Of a stretch of 61,819 nt of DNA, positions 27,550 to 36,655 are shown one piece after another. A program made the translations under genes and the position numbers. Location of the stretch: assembly GCA_023248635.1 (NCBI GenBank), contig JAHFED010000037.1:1-61819 (forward strand), written 5' to 3'. The stretch's first letter is position 1. Every line of letters starts with the position of its first letter. The notes beneath the pieces are model-generated. The model ran no database searches, had not been told where the DNA came from, and was given only the letters and a program-made list of their open reading frames with translations. This stretch comes from Myxococcales bacterium. GTDB lineage: Bacteria > Myxococcota > UBA727 > VGSZ01.

Positions 27550-28959
27550 ATGCGTGTCGTCGTCGTCGTCTTGCTCCTGTCGGCCTCGGCTTGCGTTCAC
27601 ACGCAGGACAACCGCACGCTGATCACCGCCGGCGAGCGACCCGCGGTGCTGGTCGTGCGCGACGCGCGGGTGTTCACCGCCACCAGCCACGAGGCCCTCG
27701 AACACCACGACGTCGTCGTAGCCGACGGAAAAATCCAAGCGCTGCGCCCCACCGGAGAGGCCCTCCCGGCCGGCGCCGTCGTCGTCGAAGGAGCCGGCCG
27801 CACGCTCATGCCCGGCCTCGTCGACGCCCACGCCCACGCCTTCGTGATCGCCGCCCCGCCGTGGTTTCTCGTGTGGCCCGAGCCCGAGCACGTGCTGCAA
27901 GAGCTGCTCTATGCGGGGACCACGACCTACCACGACATGTGCGCGCCACTCGACGACGTCATCGCGCTGCGCGGGCGCATCGAGCGCGGTGAAGTCTTGG
28001 GTCCGCGCATGTTCCCCGCGGGGCCGATGCTGACCGCTCCCGAGGGCTATCCGGTCAGCCTGACCTCGAAGATCCTGCCCTGGCTCTTTGCCTGGTCATC
28101 GCGACGCACCCACTCCCGCGAGCTCGGCGATCCCACAGCCGCCGCCGCCGTCGTCGACGACTTCGCCGCCCACGGCGTCGCGCTCATCAAGGTCGTGGTG
28201 GCAGCGACGCCGGATGGTACCCCGGTGCTTGCTCCTGCTGTGCTCGACGCGATCGTCAAGGCCGCCCATGGCCACGGATTGAAGGTCGCCGCCCACATCG
28301 ACACCGCCGACAACGCCCTCTACGCGGCCCGCCATGGCGTCGATCTTCTCGTTCATGGCGTGCACTCCACCGAGCTCACCGCCGAGCAGGCCGCAGAGCT
28401 GGCATCGCTGAAAGTCATGGTGGCGCCGACGCTGCTGACCTTTGAACGCATCGACCAGCTCGGGCGCCAACAGGTGGTGTTCTCGAAGCTTGAGCAGGAG
28501 TCCATCGCGCCCAATGTCCAACACGCGATGACGCACATGCCGGAGGGCTACACCCTCGACGAGGGACTGATGAGCTGGATGGTGCACCTCAGCGAGCACC
28601 GCGATGCCCGGCTGGTTCAAAACACCAAGCGCATGTTCGACGCCGGCATTCCGATCCTCGTTGGCACTGACGGCCAAGGCAGCGACGGCAGCTTTCCTGC
28701 CGGCATCCACCTCGAGATGCGCATGTTGGTCCAAGCAGGGGTTCCCAACGCCGACGTGTTGTTGGGCGCGACCTCCGGGGGTGCTCGCATGCTGCTCGAC
28801 CATCCGAGCTTCGGCACCATCGAGGTCGGCAAAGACGCCGACCTGCTGCTGGTCGAGGGCAACCCGCTCGAGGACATGAGCGCGACGGAGAGAATCGTGA
28901 CCTTGGTTCAAGGCGGCCGCATCCTGCAGCGTGTGCCGCCGACGACGACGGCGCGCTGA
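27550..28959 (+). CDS. Amidohydrolase-family lipoprotein (imidazolonepropionase/prolidase-like)
   Basis: 469 residues. Signal with lipobox LLLSASAC, so probably anchored in the envelope. The amidohydrolase barrel has the metal pair PGLVDAHAHAF, a carboxylated-Lys candidate in HGVALIKVVVAATPD, His ligands in KVAAHIDTADNA and LLVHGVHS, and the Asp of LVGTDGQGSDG. Such exported amidohydrolases include dipeptidases and organophosphate or lactone hydrolases; substrate is not predictable. It starts 21 bp after the SpoIID gene and may be transcribed with it. Usual family length ~400-450. Confidence 0.88.
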   Translation: MRVVVVVLLLSASACVHTQDNRTLITAGERPAVLVVRDARVFTATSHEALEHHDVVVADGKIQALRPTGEALPAGAVVVEGAGRTLMPGLVDAHAHAFVIAAPPWFLVWPEPEHVLQELLYAGTTTYHDMCAPLDDVIALRGRIERGEVLGPRMFPAGPMLTAPEGYPVSLTSKILPWLFAWSSRRTHSRELGDPTAAAAVVDDFAAHGVALIKVVVAATPDGTPVLAPAVLDAIVKAAHGHGLKVAAHIDTADNALYAARHGVDLLVHGVHSTELTAEQAAELASLKVMVAPTLLTFERIDQLGRQQVVFSKLEQESIAPNVQHAMTHMPEGYTLDEGLMSWMVHLSEHRDARLVQNTKRMFDAGIPILVGTDGQGSDGSFPAGIHLEMRMLVQAGVPNADVLLGATSGGARMLLDHPSFGTIEVGKDADLLLVEGNPLEDMSATERIVTLVQGGRILQRVPPTTTAR

Positions 28960-28999
28960 TTGGTCCCTCTTGGGACGCGGAAGCGGGCCGCGCGACCGA

Positions 29000-29248
29000 T
29001 CACTCGCTGAGAGACAACCAGCTGAGATGGGCACGGGTCTTGGCAAAGCGAGCGGCGATCCCGACGACGCCGGGTTCGTTGGCGATGCGGGCGAGCAACT
29101 CGAGGGCCTTGTCGTCGGCCATCTCCACACCGAGACCGAGCTTGTCGGCGGCGACGTCGACGGTCGCGATCGCGCGGGGCAACCCGAGGATCCTGGAGAG
29201 CATCACGGCCAGCTCGGATCGGCTTCGCACAACCACCTCGCGAGGCAT
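29000..29248 (-). CDS. Small conserved-looking protein, unknown
   Basis: 82 residues starting MPREVVVRSRSELAVML; upstream in-frame starts exist. The phrase AVMLSRILGLPRAIATVDV followed by LARIANEPGVVGIAARFAK has a regular helix/strand pattern and reads as a real small domain rather than noise. No family recognised. It is the only minus-strand gene between 19671 and 46258 and lies just before the family B repeat block. Confidence 0.5.
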   Translation of the reverse strand: MPREVVVRSRSELAVMLSRILGLPRAIATVDVAADKLGLGVEMADDKALELLARIANEPGVVGIAARFAKTRAHLSWLSLSE

Positions 29249-29387
29249 GGTGTCAGTCGGCGCCAGATCGCCCCGCGTCACCGGACACACAGCAAAACGC
29301 CTCAGGACGATCCACCGTGAGAGCGAACACGAGAGCAGTCAAGGGCTGCTGGTTCAAGGCGCTGGGGCCAACCAGAGATCCCCGCGG

Positions 29388-29580
29388 GAATTCACCGACA
29401 GCGCTTCGCGTGTCGGTGAATTGTCTGCAGGTTCATCGCCTGGCGGCGATGAATTCACCGACAGCGCTTCGCGTGTCGGTGAATTGTCTGCAGGTTCATC
29501 GCCTGGCGGCGATGAATTCACCGACAGCGCTGCGCTGTCGGTGAATTGTCTACAGGTTCATCGCCTGGCGGCGATGAATT
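29388..29580. repeat. Family B palindromic repeat, three tandem ~63-bp units
   Basis: Units start at gaattc 29388, 29451 and 29514. Each has a 12-bp perfect stem aattcaccgaca/tgtcggtgaatt around gcgcttcgcg, followed by a second short palindrome atcgcctggcggcgat. The period is 63 bp, or 21 codons (the last unit 62), and the plus strand stays open through the first two units, reading EFTDSASRVGELSAGSSPGGD. The block ends about 35 bp before the lytic transglycosylase start. Related copies lie at 45413-45570 and 45835-45964. Confidence 0.95.
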
Positions 29581-29614
29581 CGTTCCCTGTGAGCGCGGGC
29601 ACTACCCTCAGGGC

Positions 29615-30265
29615 ATGGTGCGGCTCGCCCTGCTTCTCCTGCTCACGTCGACGCCGGCGGCTGCTGGGGCATCGCTGTGGATTTGGTTCGACGACGACGG
29701 CACGCCCACCATCTCCGATCGACGCGACGACCCGCGCGCTGAGCCCTATCGCATTGGCACCTTGGAGGAGATCGCCCTGCGCCAGCAGAACACGCCGCAC
29801 CTGGGCTTGGGCCAAAGCGATCTCGTCGTCGAGGACACCAGCCCCCAGCCACGCCTGAAAACGCCACGCGTGCCCAAAGACGTGTTCGGACTGGTGAGCG
29901 AGATGGCCACCCGCCACAAGGTGCCCCGCGCCTTCCTCTTGGCCGTCGTCGCCGTCGAGAGCGGCTTTCGCAAAGACGCGCTGTCGCGGGTGGGCGCCCA
30001 GGGGCTGATGCAGTTGATGCCGGCCACGGCCGCCGATCTCCAAGTCGATCCCGAAGACCCGCGGCAAAACGTCGACGGCGGCGCTCGCTACCTAGCTTGG
30101 CTGCTGAAGTACTTCGGCGACGAGCGGCTGGCGCTCGCGGCCTACAATGCGGGTCCGGGACGCGTGAAACGAGCGGGCAACCAGGTGCCCGACATCAAGG
30201 AAACCAAGCACTACGTCGACAACGTCCGGGCGTTGCGCGATGCCTTCGTCGCCGCCGGCATGTAG
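29615..30265 (+). CDS. Lytic transglycosylase (SLT domain), exported
   Basis: 216 residues; start at 29615 gives a signal peptide (LALLLLLTSTPAAAGA). A short DUF4124-like segment follows (SLWIWFDDDGTPTISDR). The SLT domain covers about 90-210: catalytic Glu in LLAVVAVESGFRKDA, then GAQGLMQLMPATAADL and LAAYNAGPGRVKR. It cleaves the glycan strands of peptidoglycan, leaving anhydro-muramyl ends. An in-frame start at 29546 inside the family B repeat exists but would place repeat-coded residues before the signal peptide. Confidence 0.93.
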   Translation: MVRLALLLLLTSTPAAAGASLWIWFDDDGTPTISDRRDDPRAEPYRIGTLEEIALRQQNTPHLGLGQSDLVVEDTSPQPRLKTPRVPKDVFGLVSEMATRHKVPRAFLLAVVAVESGFRKDALSRVGAQGLMQLMPATAADLQVDPEDPRQNVDGGARYLAWLLKYFGDERLALAAYNAGPGRVKRAGNQVPDIKETKHYVDNVRALRDAFVAAGM

Positions 30266-30510
30266 GGCGCAGCGGCGCCGGCCTGTGGTTCGCCCCCATC
30301 GACGGCCGCCCCCAAGACCCTGCCACGGCAGTGACGACGACGCGCGCCGTGTAGGGCAAGGTCGCATCCACCTGTCGACGGAGCGTGATCGCGCGTCGCC
30401 GGGCGCATGCGGCCGTTAGTGTGCGTCTCATGAACGCTGTCGACGGCACCTGCCTTGCTCGACGAGCACTGCACGCGCGCTGGATCGTGCGTGACAGCAA
30501 CGGAGTTTCC

Positions 30511-32784
30511 ATGCGCTTTGCTCTTCTTGTCTCCCTCTCATTCGTCGTCGTCGCTGGCTGCGATGCCCCCCCTGCTGGCGAGGGCGAGGGCGATAACGCT
30601 GTGGCCGAAGGAGAAGGCGAGGGCGAGGGCGAGGGCGAAGGCGAGGGCGAGGGTGAGGGCGGCGAAGGGGAAGGCGAGGTCGTCGAAGGCTTCGACGTCA
30701 CTCTCGATGTCACCAACCTCGAGCCCAGCCTGCAGACCAGCTTCCGCCACTTCGAGGCCACCGACTGCGAGGTGACCGAGGGCTGCGTCGACGTCGCCGG
30801 CAACCGCGCTTTGCTCTCGGTCGAGCTGGTGCTGCGCAACGCCGGCACCGTCTCGGTGGCCGGGACGACGACGGCGCCGGCGAGCTGCGGCGATCCCCAG
30901 CTCGTCGGCCTGGTGAGCGCGCGGCTGGTCGACGACGCCGGTACCGTCGCGATCGAGCAGGAGCTCGACATCGCAGCCTTCGGCGACGTCGCCTCGGGCA
31001 GCTCGATCGTGCTCTCGACGGGGCCCTGTGCGCTGCTCGACATCACTGACGTGACGCCGGGCGATTACACGCTGGAGTTCGTCATCAACAGCGCGCTGCT
31101 GGGGGCGGACGTGCGGCCCGACAACGACGTCGTGTCGACCCGCTTGGTCGTCGTGCAGGGTCTGCCCTGCGCCGACACCGCGAACATCTGCGGCGGGGCG
31201 TGCTGCCCGCAGAACACCGCCTGCGACCTCGAAAACGGCGGCTGCCAGCTGCCGGATCTGTCGGTCAACGAACAAGCTCTCTTCGACACCATGCAGGTGG
31301 TCGAGCGCAACTTCGCGGGCGACTCCTGCGAAATCGAAGAGGGCTGCGTCGACGCCGCCGGCGACCGGCGCGTGCTGCGCTTCTCGACGACCACGCCGAA
31401 CAAGGGCAACGCCGATTTGGTGATGGGCCGGCCCCTCGACCGCCCCGAGCTCTTCACCTTCTCGACCTGCCACGGGCATTTCCATTTCGACCAATACGCC
31501 GACTACCGGCTGCTCGACGTCGACGGGAACATCGTGGCGACGGGCCACAAGCAGGCCTTCTGCTTGATCGATCTCCAGCGTCTCGACGATGAGTTTCCCG
31601 ACGCACGCCGCCAGCCCCAGTTCGGTTGCAGCAACAACGGCACCATCCCGCAGGGGATCTCCAAGGGCTGGGCCGACACGTACAACTCGGAGCTTCCTTG
31701 CCAGTGGGTCGACATCACCGGTGTTCCCGAGGGCAATTACACCCTCGAAGTGCACGTGAACCCGCAGCACATCTTTCCCGAGCTCAACCTCATGAACAAC
31801 GTCGCGCGGGTGCCGGTGTTCGTGCCCGCCGATCCCAACCGCTGCCAGCCGACGTCGGAAACCGAGATCTGCCACAACGGCCGCGACGACAACTGCGACG
31901 GCAACGCCGACGAAGGTTGCGCTCCCATCACCGACGCTGACGCCTGCAACAACGGCTTCACCATCGACGGCAGCGGCCTGGTGCTCGGCGAGATCGTCGA
32001 AGGCAACACCAGCGACTCCGCTCCTTCGTGCGGGGCCTCGGGAGGCGGCGAGTTCGTCGTGCACTACAACGTCGCCGCCGACGGCATCGTTTATCTCTCG
32101 ACCTATGGCAGCGAGATCGACACGACCTTGTCGATCTTTCGCGGCGCCGATTGCCAACCCAGCGACGAGCAGTTTTGCAGCGACGACGGCTGCGTCGACG
32201 ACGGCGGCAACGGGGGCGCGCACTTCTTGGGATCGGTCACGGGTGCGGCCTATACCGCTGTGGTCAAGGCCAAGAATCCCGGCGACGTCGGACGGGTGCA
32301 GCTGAAGATCCAACACGCGGGCTGCAACACCGCGCGCTTGCTGGCCAACCCCGGCGACAGCGCCGACGTCACCAGCGACGTCTCGGCCGAAGGTGTGCGG
32401 GATACGACGGCGCCGACCTGCCTCGATGGCTGCGACACGGGGGGCCGAGACGAGATGTGGTACTTCGCGACCTGTCCGACCTCGACGGACATCCGCCTCA
32501 CCACCTGTGGACCTGGCGTCGCCGAAGGAGAGGTCCCCCCCGCCAGCGACCAGACCTTCTTCGACAGCTTGCTCGAGCTGCGCGAGGGCGGCTGCCTGGG
32601 TCCTCCGGTGCGCAACGCCTGCGACGACGACGTGCGCGGCGGGCAGATCCGCTGCTCGGAGCTCCAGCTGAACCTCGAGGGCAACGGCGCCGGCGACGGT
32701 TTGTGGTTCGCCCTCGTCGACGGCTGCGGACCCCAGGATCCGCCCAACGCCAATGGTGGCTACGAGCTGCACCTCGAGCAGTAG
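30511..32784 (+). CDS. Lysyl oxidase-like lipoprotein with duplicated LOX module
   Basis: 757 residues; lipobox VVVAGC (C17), then a Glu-Gly linker (about 24-55). Two related modules follow. The first (about 60-210) keeps TDCEVTEGCVDVAGN and DITDVTPGDYTLEFVIN but lacks the copper histidines. The second (about 260-435) has all lysyl oxidase hallmarks: copper site TCHGHFHF (H321, H323, H325), K347 in GHKQAFC and Y391 in ADTYNS, the pair that forms the LTQ cofactor in animal enzymes, and CQWVDITGVPEGNYTLEVHV. A MopE-like metal motif (GRDDNCDGNADEGC) and two PPC-like beta domains end the protein. Cell-surface amine oxidation is inferred. Confidence 0.88.
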   Translation: MRFALLVSLSFVVVAGCDAPPAGEGEGDNAVAEGEGEGEGEGEGEGEGEGGEGEGEVVEGFDVTLDVTNLEPSLQTSFRHFEATDCEVTEGCVDVAGNRALLSVELVLRNAGTVSVAGTTTAPASCGDPQLVGLVSARLVDDAGTVAIEQELDIAAFGDVASGSSIVLSTGPCALLDITDVTPGDYTLEFVINSALLGADVRPDNDVVSTRLVVVQGLPCADTANICGGACCPQNTACDLENGGCQLPDLSVNEQALFDTMQVVERNFAGDSCEIEEGCVDAAGDRRVLRFSTTTPNKGNADLVMGRPLDRPELFTFSTCHGHFHFDQYADYRLLDVDGNIVATGHKQAFCLIDLQRLDDEFPDARRQPQFGCSNNGTIPQGISKGWADTYNSELPCQWVDITGVPEGNYTLEVHVNPQHIFPELNLMNNVARVPVFVPADPNRCQPTSETEICHNGRDDNCDGNADEGCAPITDADACNNGFTIDGSGLVLGEIVEGNTSDSAPSCGASGGGEFVVHYNVAADGIVYLSTYGSEIDTTLSIFRGADCQPSDEQFCSDDGCVDDGGNGGAHFLGSVTGAAYTAVVKAKNPGDVGRVQLKIQHAGCNTARLLANPGDSADVTSDVSAEGVRDTTAPTCLDGCDTGGRDEMWYFATCPTSTDIRLTTCGPGVAEGEVPPASDQTFFDSLLELREGGCLGPPVRNACDDDVRGGQIRCSELQLNLEGNGAGDGLWFALVDGCGPQDPPNANGGYELHLEQ

Positions 32785-32894
32785 CAGCGTTTGACTTGTC
32801 CTAGGCGGGCGCCGCCCTACTCCCTGTGGTTGCCCCAGGCGCCCGGTTGCGGAGAGCTTGACGCTGGCATCGTCGTCGACGAAGACCTGAGGCC

Positions 32895-34130
32895 ATGACG
32901 GTCCTCGTCACCTGTGGACACACCCGCGCCGGCCTCGCTGCAGTGCGCGCTTTGGGAAGAGCCCACGTCGCCGTCGCTGTGGGAGCGCCGACGCGGCCGG
33001 CCCTGGCGCTGTGGTCGCGCTACGCCACGTCGACGCTGTTGCTGCCCGATGCCGAACAAGAGGCCCGCCGCTTCGCCGCCGCCGTCGCCGACGAAGTCTC
33101 GGGGCGCGGCGCCGTCTGTGCGTTGGCCTGCACCGATGGAGCGCTGTGGGCCCTCTCGCGTTGGCGCGAGGCCCTGCCCCAGACCGCGCAGGCCGCGCTG
33201 CCCCCGCACGAGGCAGTGGTCTTCTCCCTCGATCGCCAGGCGCTGCACGATCGCGCCCAGGCCTTGGGGCTGCCCTGCTTGCCCACCGCGCGCATCACCC
33301 GCGCCGACGACGTCGAACGGGTGCTGCTGCAACTGCAGCACAGCGTGGCGGCGTCGGCGGCGTCGCGCTTTACGGCCTTGGTGCGCCCGCTGGTGCCTTG
33401 GGTCGAGCGCGAAGACGGCACGCGGCGGGTGGCGGCGGCCCTTCCGGTGGAGTCCATCGGCGCGTTGCGGCGCCTGCTCTACGAGCGCGAAGACCTGTCG
33501 CACGGCTGCCTCATCGAGCCGCGACCCGCGGGCACCTACCTGGGCTACGGCGCCGTCGTCGACGACGGCCGCGTGGTGGCCGAGACTTTTCAAGAGCGGC
33601 TGCGCGAACGGGGCGACTTGTCGGGGGTGTCGACCTTGGCCCGCACCATCCCCGTCGACGACCATGTGCGTCGGGTGGGGCGTTCGTTGCTCGAGGGCTT
33701 GTCCTTTCGCGGGCCCGCCCTGGTCGAGCTCTTTCGCGGCGCCGACGACGTCGTCCGGCTGGTAAACCTGATTCCGCGCATGTGGGGATCGATAGGGCTG
33801 TCGATCCAGGCCGGCGTCAACGTGCCTCTGCTGATGCTGCGGCAGGCGCGAGGAGAGCGCCTCCACGGCGGCGTCGTCGCTGCTCCCGGTCAGGTGTGGC
33901 GCTGGGTGGTCGGAGATCTCGAGGTGCTGGCCCAGCGCGCAGGGCGTTTGATGTCGCGGGTCGAGGGGCGCGGTGTGATCCGGGGGCGGGCCGAGGGGCT
34001 CAAGGAGCTGCTCGACGTGCGCGACCTGCTGCGGGCTCGGCCCGATGTCCTCGACGTCGACGACCCCCTGCCGGCGGCCCTGGAGCTGTCCCAGCGGGTC
34101 GAAGAGGTGCGGGCGGCCGGTCGCTATTGA
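32895..34130 (+). CDS. ATP-grasp domain protein (carboligase-like)
   Basis: 411 residues, no signal peptide. A Rossmann-like N-terminal domain (VLVTCGHTRAGLAAVRALGR) precedes an ATP-grasp fold: SLDRQALHDRAQALGLPCLP, HGCLIEPRPAGTYLGYGAVV and PALVELFRGADDVVRLVNLIPR. This layout is seen in ATP-grasp ligases that act on peptides, carbamoyl groups or lipid-linked substrates. A late amphipathic stretch is basic. The true substrate is unknown and the gene stands alone, between the lysyl oxidase gene and thrS, so context gives no help. Confidence 0.72.
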   Translation: MTVLVTCGHTRAGLAAVRALGRAHVAVAVGAPTRPALALWSRYATSTLLLPDAEQEARRFAAAVADEVSGRGAVCALACTDGALWALSRWREALPQTAQAALPPHEAVVFSLDRQALHDRAQALGLPCLPTARITRADDVERVLLQLQHSVAASAASRFTALVRPLVPWVEREDGTRRVAAALPVESIGALRRLLYEREDLSHGCLIEPRPAGTYLGYGAVVDDGRVVAETFQERLRERGDLSGVSTLARTIPVDDHVRRVGRSLLEGLSFRGPALVELFRGADDVVRLVNLIPRMWGSIGLSIQAGVNVPLLMLRQARGERLHGGVVAAPGQVWRWVVGDLEVLAQRAGRLMSRVEGRGVIRGRAEGLKELLDVRDLLRARPDVLDVDDPLPAALELSQRVEEVRAAGRY

Positions 34131-34144
34131 CGGCATCGTGAACA

Positions 34145-34172
34145 GACTTCAAGACGCCAGCGTCTTGAAGTC
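34145..34172. terminator. Perfect 13-bp stem hairpin after the ATP-grasp gene
   Basis: gacttcaagacgc-ca-gcgtcttgaagtc is a perfect inverted repeat 14 nt after the stop, followed by caacactt, a phrase also found in the family A array. A shorter related hairpin (cgtcttgaa/cttcaagacg) lies at 39489-39516. It may end transcription before thrS, though no long U run follows, or be a single copy of a dispersed hairpin. Confidence 0.6.
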
Positions 34173-34256
34173 CAACACTTTGCACTTCCGACGTCGACGT
34201 GGTTTGGCCATCACACGCCCCCGGCCCTCGTATGGCCGACGACGTTGGAGTCCCAC

Positions 34257-36500
34257 ATGTCGATTCAGATCACCCTTCCCGATGGCAACACCCGCGAGCT
34301 GCCCGACGGCGCCACCGCTGCCGACCTTGCTTTGAGCATCTCGCCGCGGCTCGCCGAGGTGGTGGTGACCGCCAAGGTCGACGGCGTCGTGCAGGACCTG
34401 CGGGTGCCGCTCAAGACCGGCCAGAAGGTCGAGCTGTTGAAGGTCGACACTCCCGAAGGGCGTGACACTCTCAATCACTCCGCCGAACACATTCTGGCCA
34501 CTGCTGCCTGCCGGGTCTTTCCGGGAATCAAAGTATGCATGGGTCCCAAGACCCATGGCGAAGAATTCTATTACGACTTCGACGCCGGCCGTTCGTTTGG
34601 ACCGGAGGACCTCGAGAAGATCGAGGCCGAGATGCGCAAAATCATCGAGGCCAAGGTTCCATTCGAGCTGCGACAGGTGTCCAAAAAAGAGGCGGTCACC
34701 ATCTTTGATGAGAAGGGACAGAACAACGAATACAAGCAAGAAATCTTGTCCTGGATCCCCGAAGACGACGTCACCCTCTACACCAATGCCGAATTCGTCG
34801 ACTTGTGCCGGGGTCCCCACTTGCCCCACGCGGGCTTCATCAAGGGGCTCAAGCTCCTGACCGCGTCGGGTGCCTATTGGCGGGCGGACGCGACCAAGCA
34901 GCCGCTGCAGCGGATCAAGGGCATCGCTTTTCCCAAGAAAGAAGAGCTCGACAAGCACCTGCACCGCGTCGAGGAGGCCAAGAAGCGCGACCACCGCAAA
35001 ATCGGCAGGGAGCTCGAGCTCTTCATCGTCTCCGAGCGCTACGACGATCACAGCTACACCGAAGACCAGGAGATCGACCTGTACGTCGGCGTCGAAGCGG
35101 ACGCCCCCACCGATCGGCGCATCGTCGAGCGAGTGCTCGCCGCCGCCCGCGAGAGCTTTCCCGACCGCAAGATCCGCCAGACCGTCAAGCTCGGACCAGC
35201 ACCGGCCCCCAGCAAGGCCGATGTCGACGTCCGCGTGCGCGGTCAGATGACCCTCGAGCAGCGCAAGGCCCTCGAAGGCATCCTCGTCCTCGACAGCACC
35301 CACGGCGTCTCGGTGAAGCTCAACGTCACCGTCGAGCCCCATTACACCGAAGACATCGGCCCTGGGCTGGTCATGTGGCTGCCGAAGGGCGGACGCTTGC
35401 GCACCATTATCGAAGAGCAGTGGCGCAAGATGCACTTCGAAGCCGGATATGATATCGTCTATTCTCCGCACATCGCAAAGACTGACTTGTGGAAGGTTTC
35501 CGGCCACTGGGACTTCTACCGTGAGGGCATGTTCAGCCCCATGTCCGTCGACGGCCACGACTACGTCTGCAAGCCCATGAACTGCCCCTTTCACTGCTTG
35601 ATGGTGAAGAGCCGCGCGCGCAGCTACCGCGAGTTCCCGATGAGGCTGGCGGAGCTTGGCACCGTCTACCGCTACGAGCTCGCTGGCGTGATGCACGGCC
35701 TGATGCGTGTGCGAGGCTTCACCCAAGACGACGCCCACCTCTTCTGCCGCTGGGACCAGGTCGAGGAGGAGATCGATCGGGTCATGGCTTTCATCTTGCG
35801 CGTGCTCAAAACCTTTGGATTCAAGACCTTTGAAGTGAATCTCTCTACCCGTCCTGAAAAGTACGTTGGAAGGCTCGAGGATTGGACCAAGGCCGAGGCC
35901 TACCTCGAAGCCGCCATCAAGCGCGTCGGCCTGCCCTACCAAATCGACGTCGGCGGCGGCGCCTTCTACGGTCCGAAGATCGACATCAAGCTCACCGATT
36001 GCCTCGAGCGCAAATGGCAGTGCTCGACCTTGCAGCTGGACTTCAACAACCCCGAGCGCTTCAACCTCGAGTTCGTCAACGCCAAGGGCGAAAAGGAGCA
36101 GCCCGTGATGCTGCACCGGGCTTTGCTGGGATCCGTCGAGCGCTTCATCGGCATCCTCGTCGAGGAGCACGCCGGCGCTTTCCCGGCCTGGCTCTCGCCC
36201 GAGCAGGTGCGCGTCATCACCGTATCCGACAAGCACAACGAGCACGGCCAGCACACCGCCAACGCCCTCCTCGCTGCCGGCCTGCGGGCCACCTTCTCGG
36301 CCTCGTCTGACAAGCTCGGCGCCAAGATCAGAAATGCGCAGCTCGAGAAAGTGCCCCTGATGCTCGTCGTCGGCGACAAAGAAGTCGAAGGCGGCGGTGC
36401 CACCGTGCGCATGCGCGATGGGTCCGACAAAGGCTTCATGGGCAGAGATACGCTGGTGGGATTTCTCCAGGAGCAATGCGCGGTGCCCGTCGTCGATTAA
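34257..36500 (+). CDS. thrS: Threonyl-tRNA synthetase with ~105-residue insertion
   Basis: 747 residues against the usual ~640. The start at 34257 follows GGAG by 6 nt. Domains: TGS (1-62), editing domain with H74, H78 (NHSAEH), C184 and H188 (CRGPH), then the class II core with GHWDFYREGMF, KPMNCPFHC, RVRGFTQDDAHLFC and GGGAFYGPKIDI, and the anticodon domain (from about 645). The extra residues, about 261-366 (codons 35037-35354), lie between GRELELFIVSE and GPGLVMWLPKG, at the junction of editing and catalytic parts. They look like a small alpha/beta domain. Head of the translation cluster, but infC does not follow. Confidence 0.96.
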   Translation: MSIQITLPDGNTRELPDGATAADLALSISPRLAEVVVTAKVDGVVQDLRVPLKTGQKVELLKVDTPEGRDTLNHSAEHILATAACRVFPGIKVCMGPKTHGEEFYYDFDAGRSFGPEDLEKIEAEMRKIIEAKVPFELRQVSKKEAVTIFDEKGQNNEYKQEILSWIPEDDVTLYTNAEFVDLCRGPHLPHAGFIKGLKLLTASGAYWRADATKQPLQRIKGIAFPKKEELDKHLHRVEEAKKRDHRKIGRELELFIVSERYDDHSYTEDQEIDLYVGVEADAPTDRRIVERVLAAARESFPDRKIRQTVKLGPAPAPSKADVDVRVRGQMTLEQRKALEGILVLDSTHGVSVKLNVTVEPHYTEDIGPGLVMWLPKGGRLRTIIEEQWRKMHFEAGYDIVYSPHIAKTDLWKVSGHWDFYREGMFSPMSVDGHDYVCKPMNCPFHCLMVKSRARSYREFPMRLAELGTVYRYELAGVMHGLMRVRGFTQDDAHLFCRWDQVEEEIDRVMAFILRVLKTFGFKTFEVNLSTRPEKYVGRLEDWTKAEAYLEAAIKRVGLPYQIDVGGGAFYGPKIDIKLTDCLERKWQCSTLQLDFNNPERFNLEFVNAKGEKEQPVMLHRALLGSVERFIGILVEEHAGAFPAWLSPEQVRVITVSDKHNEHGQHTANALLAAGLRATFSASSDKLGAKIRNAQLEKVPLMLVVGDKEVEGGGATVRMRDGSDKGFMGRDTLVGFLQEQCAVPVVD

Positions 36501-36539
36501 TCCCAGAGATCAGTTGAATCTGCATCTTCGGGAGCGGAG

Positions 36540-36655
36540 CGACCACGGATGGGGAGGGCCCCGTCGGCGACTTGCTCGACGACGGGAGGGGGGCAGCCCC
36601 TTGAAACACAATCCCTGGATTCAGGTGAATGCAAACTCAACAGAACCCAGGGATT
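36540..36655 (+). repeat. Family D multi-hairpin repeat, copy 1
   Basis: Nearly identical, in the opposite orientation, to 61701-61819. The right part folds as aatccctgg...ccagggatt; the left part has cccgtcg/cgacggg arms and a gggg-cagcccc hairpin. It begins about 40 bp after the thrS stop and is joined directly to the head of a family C repeat. Confidence 0.9.
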
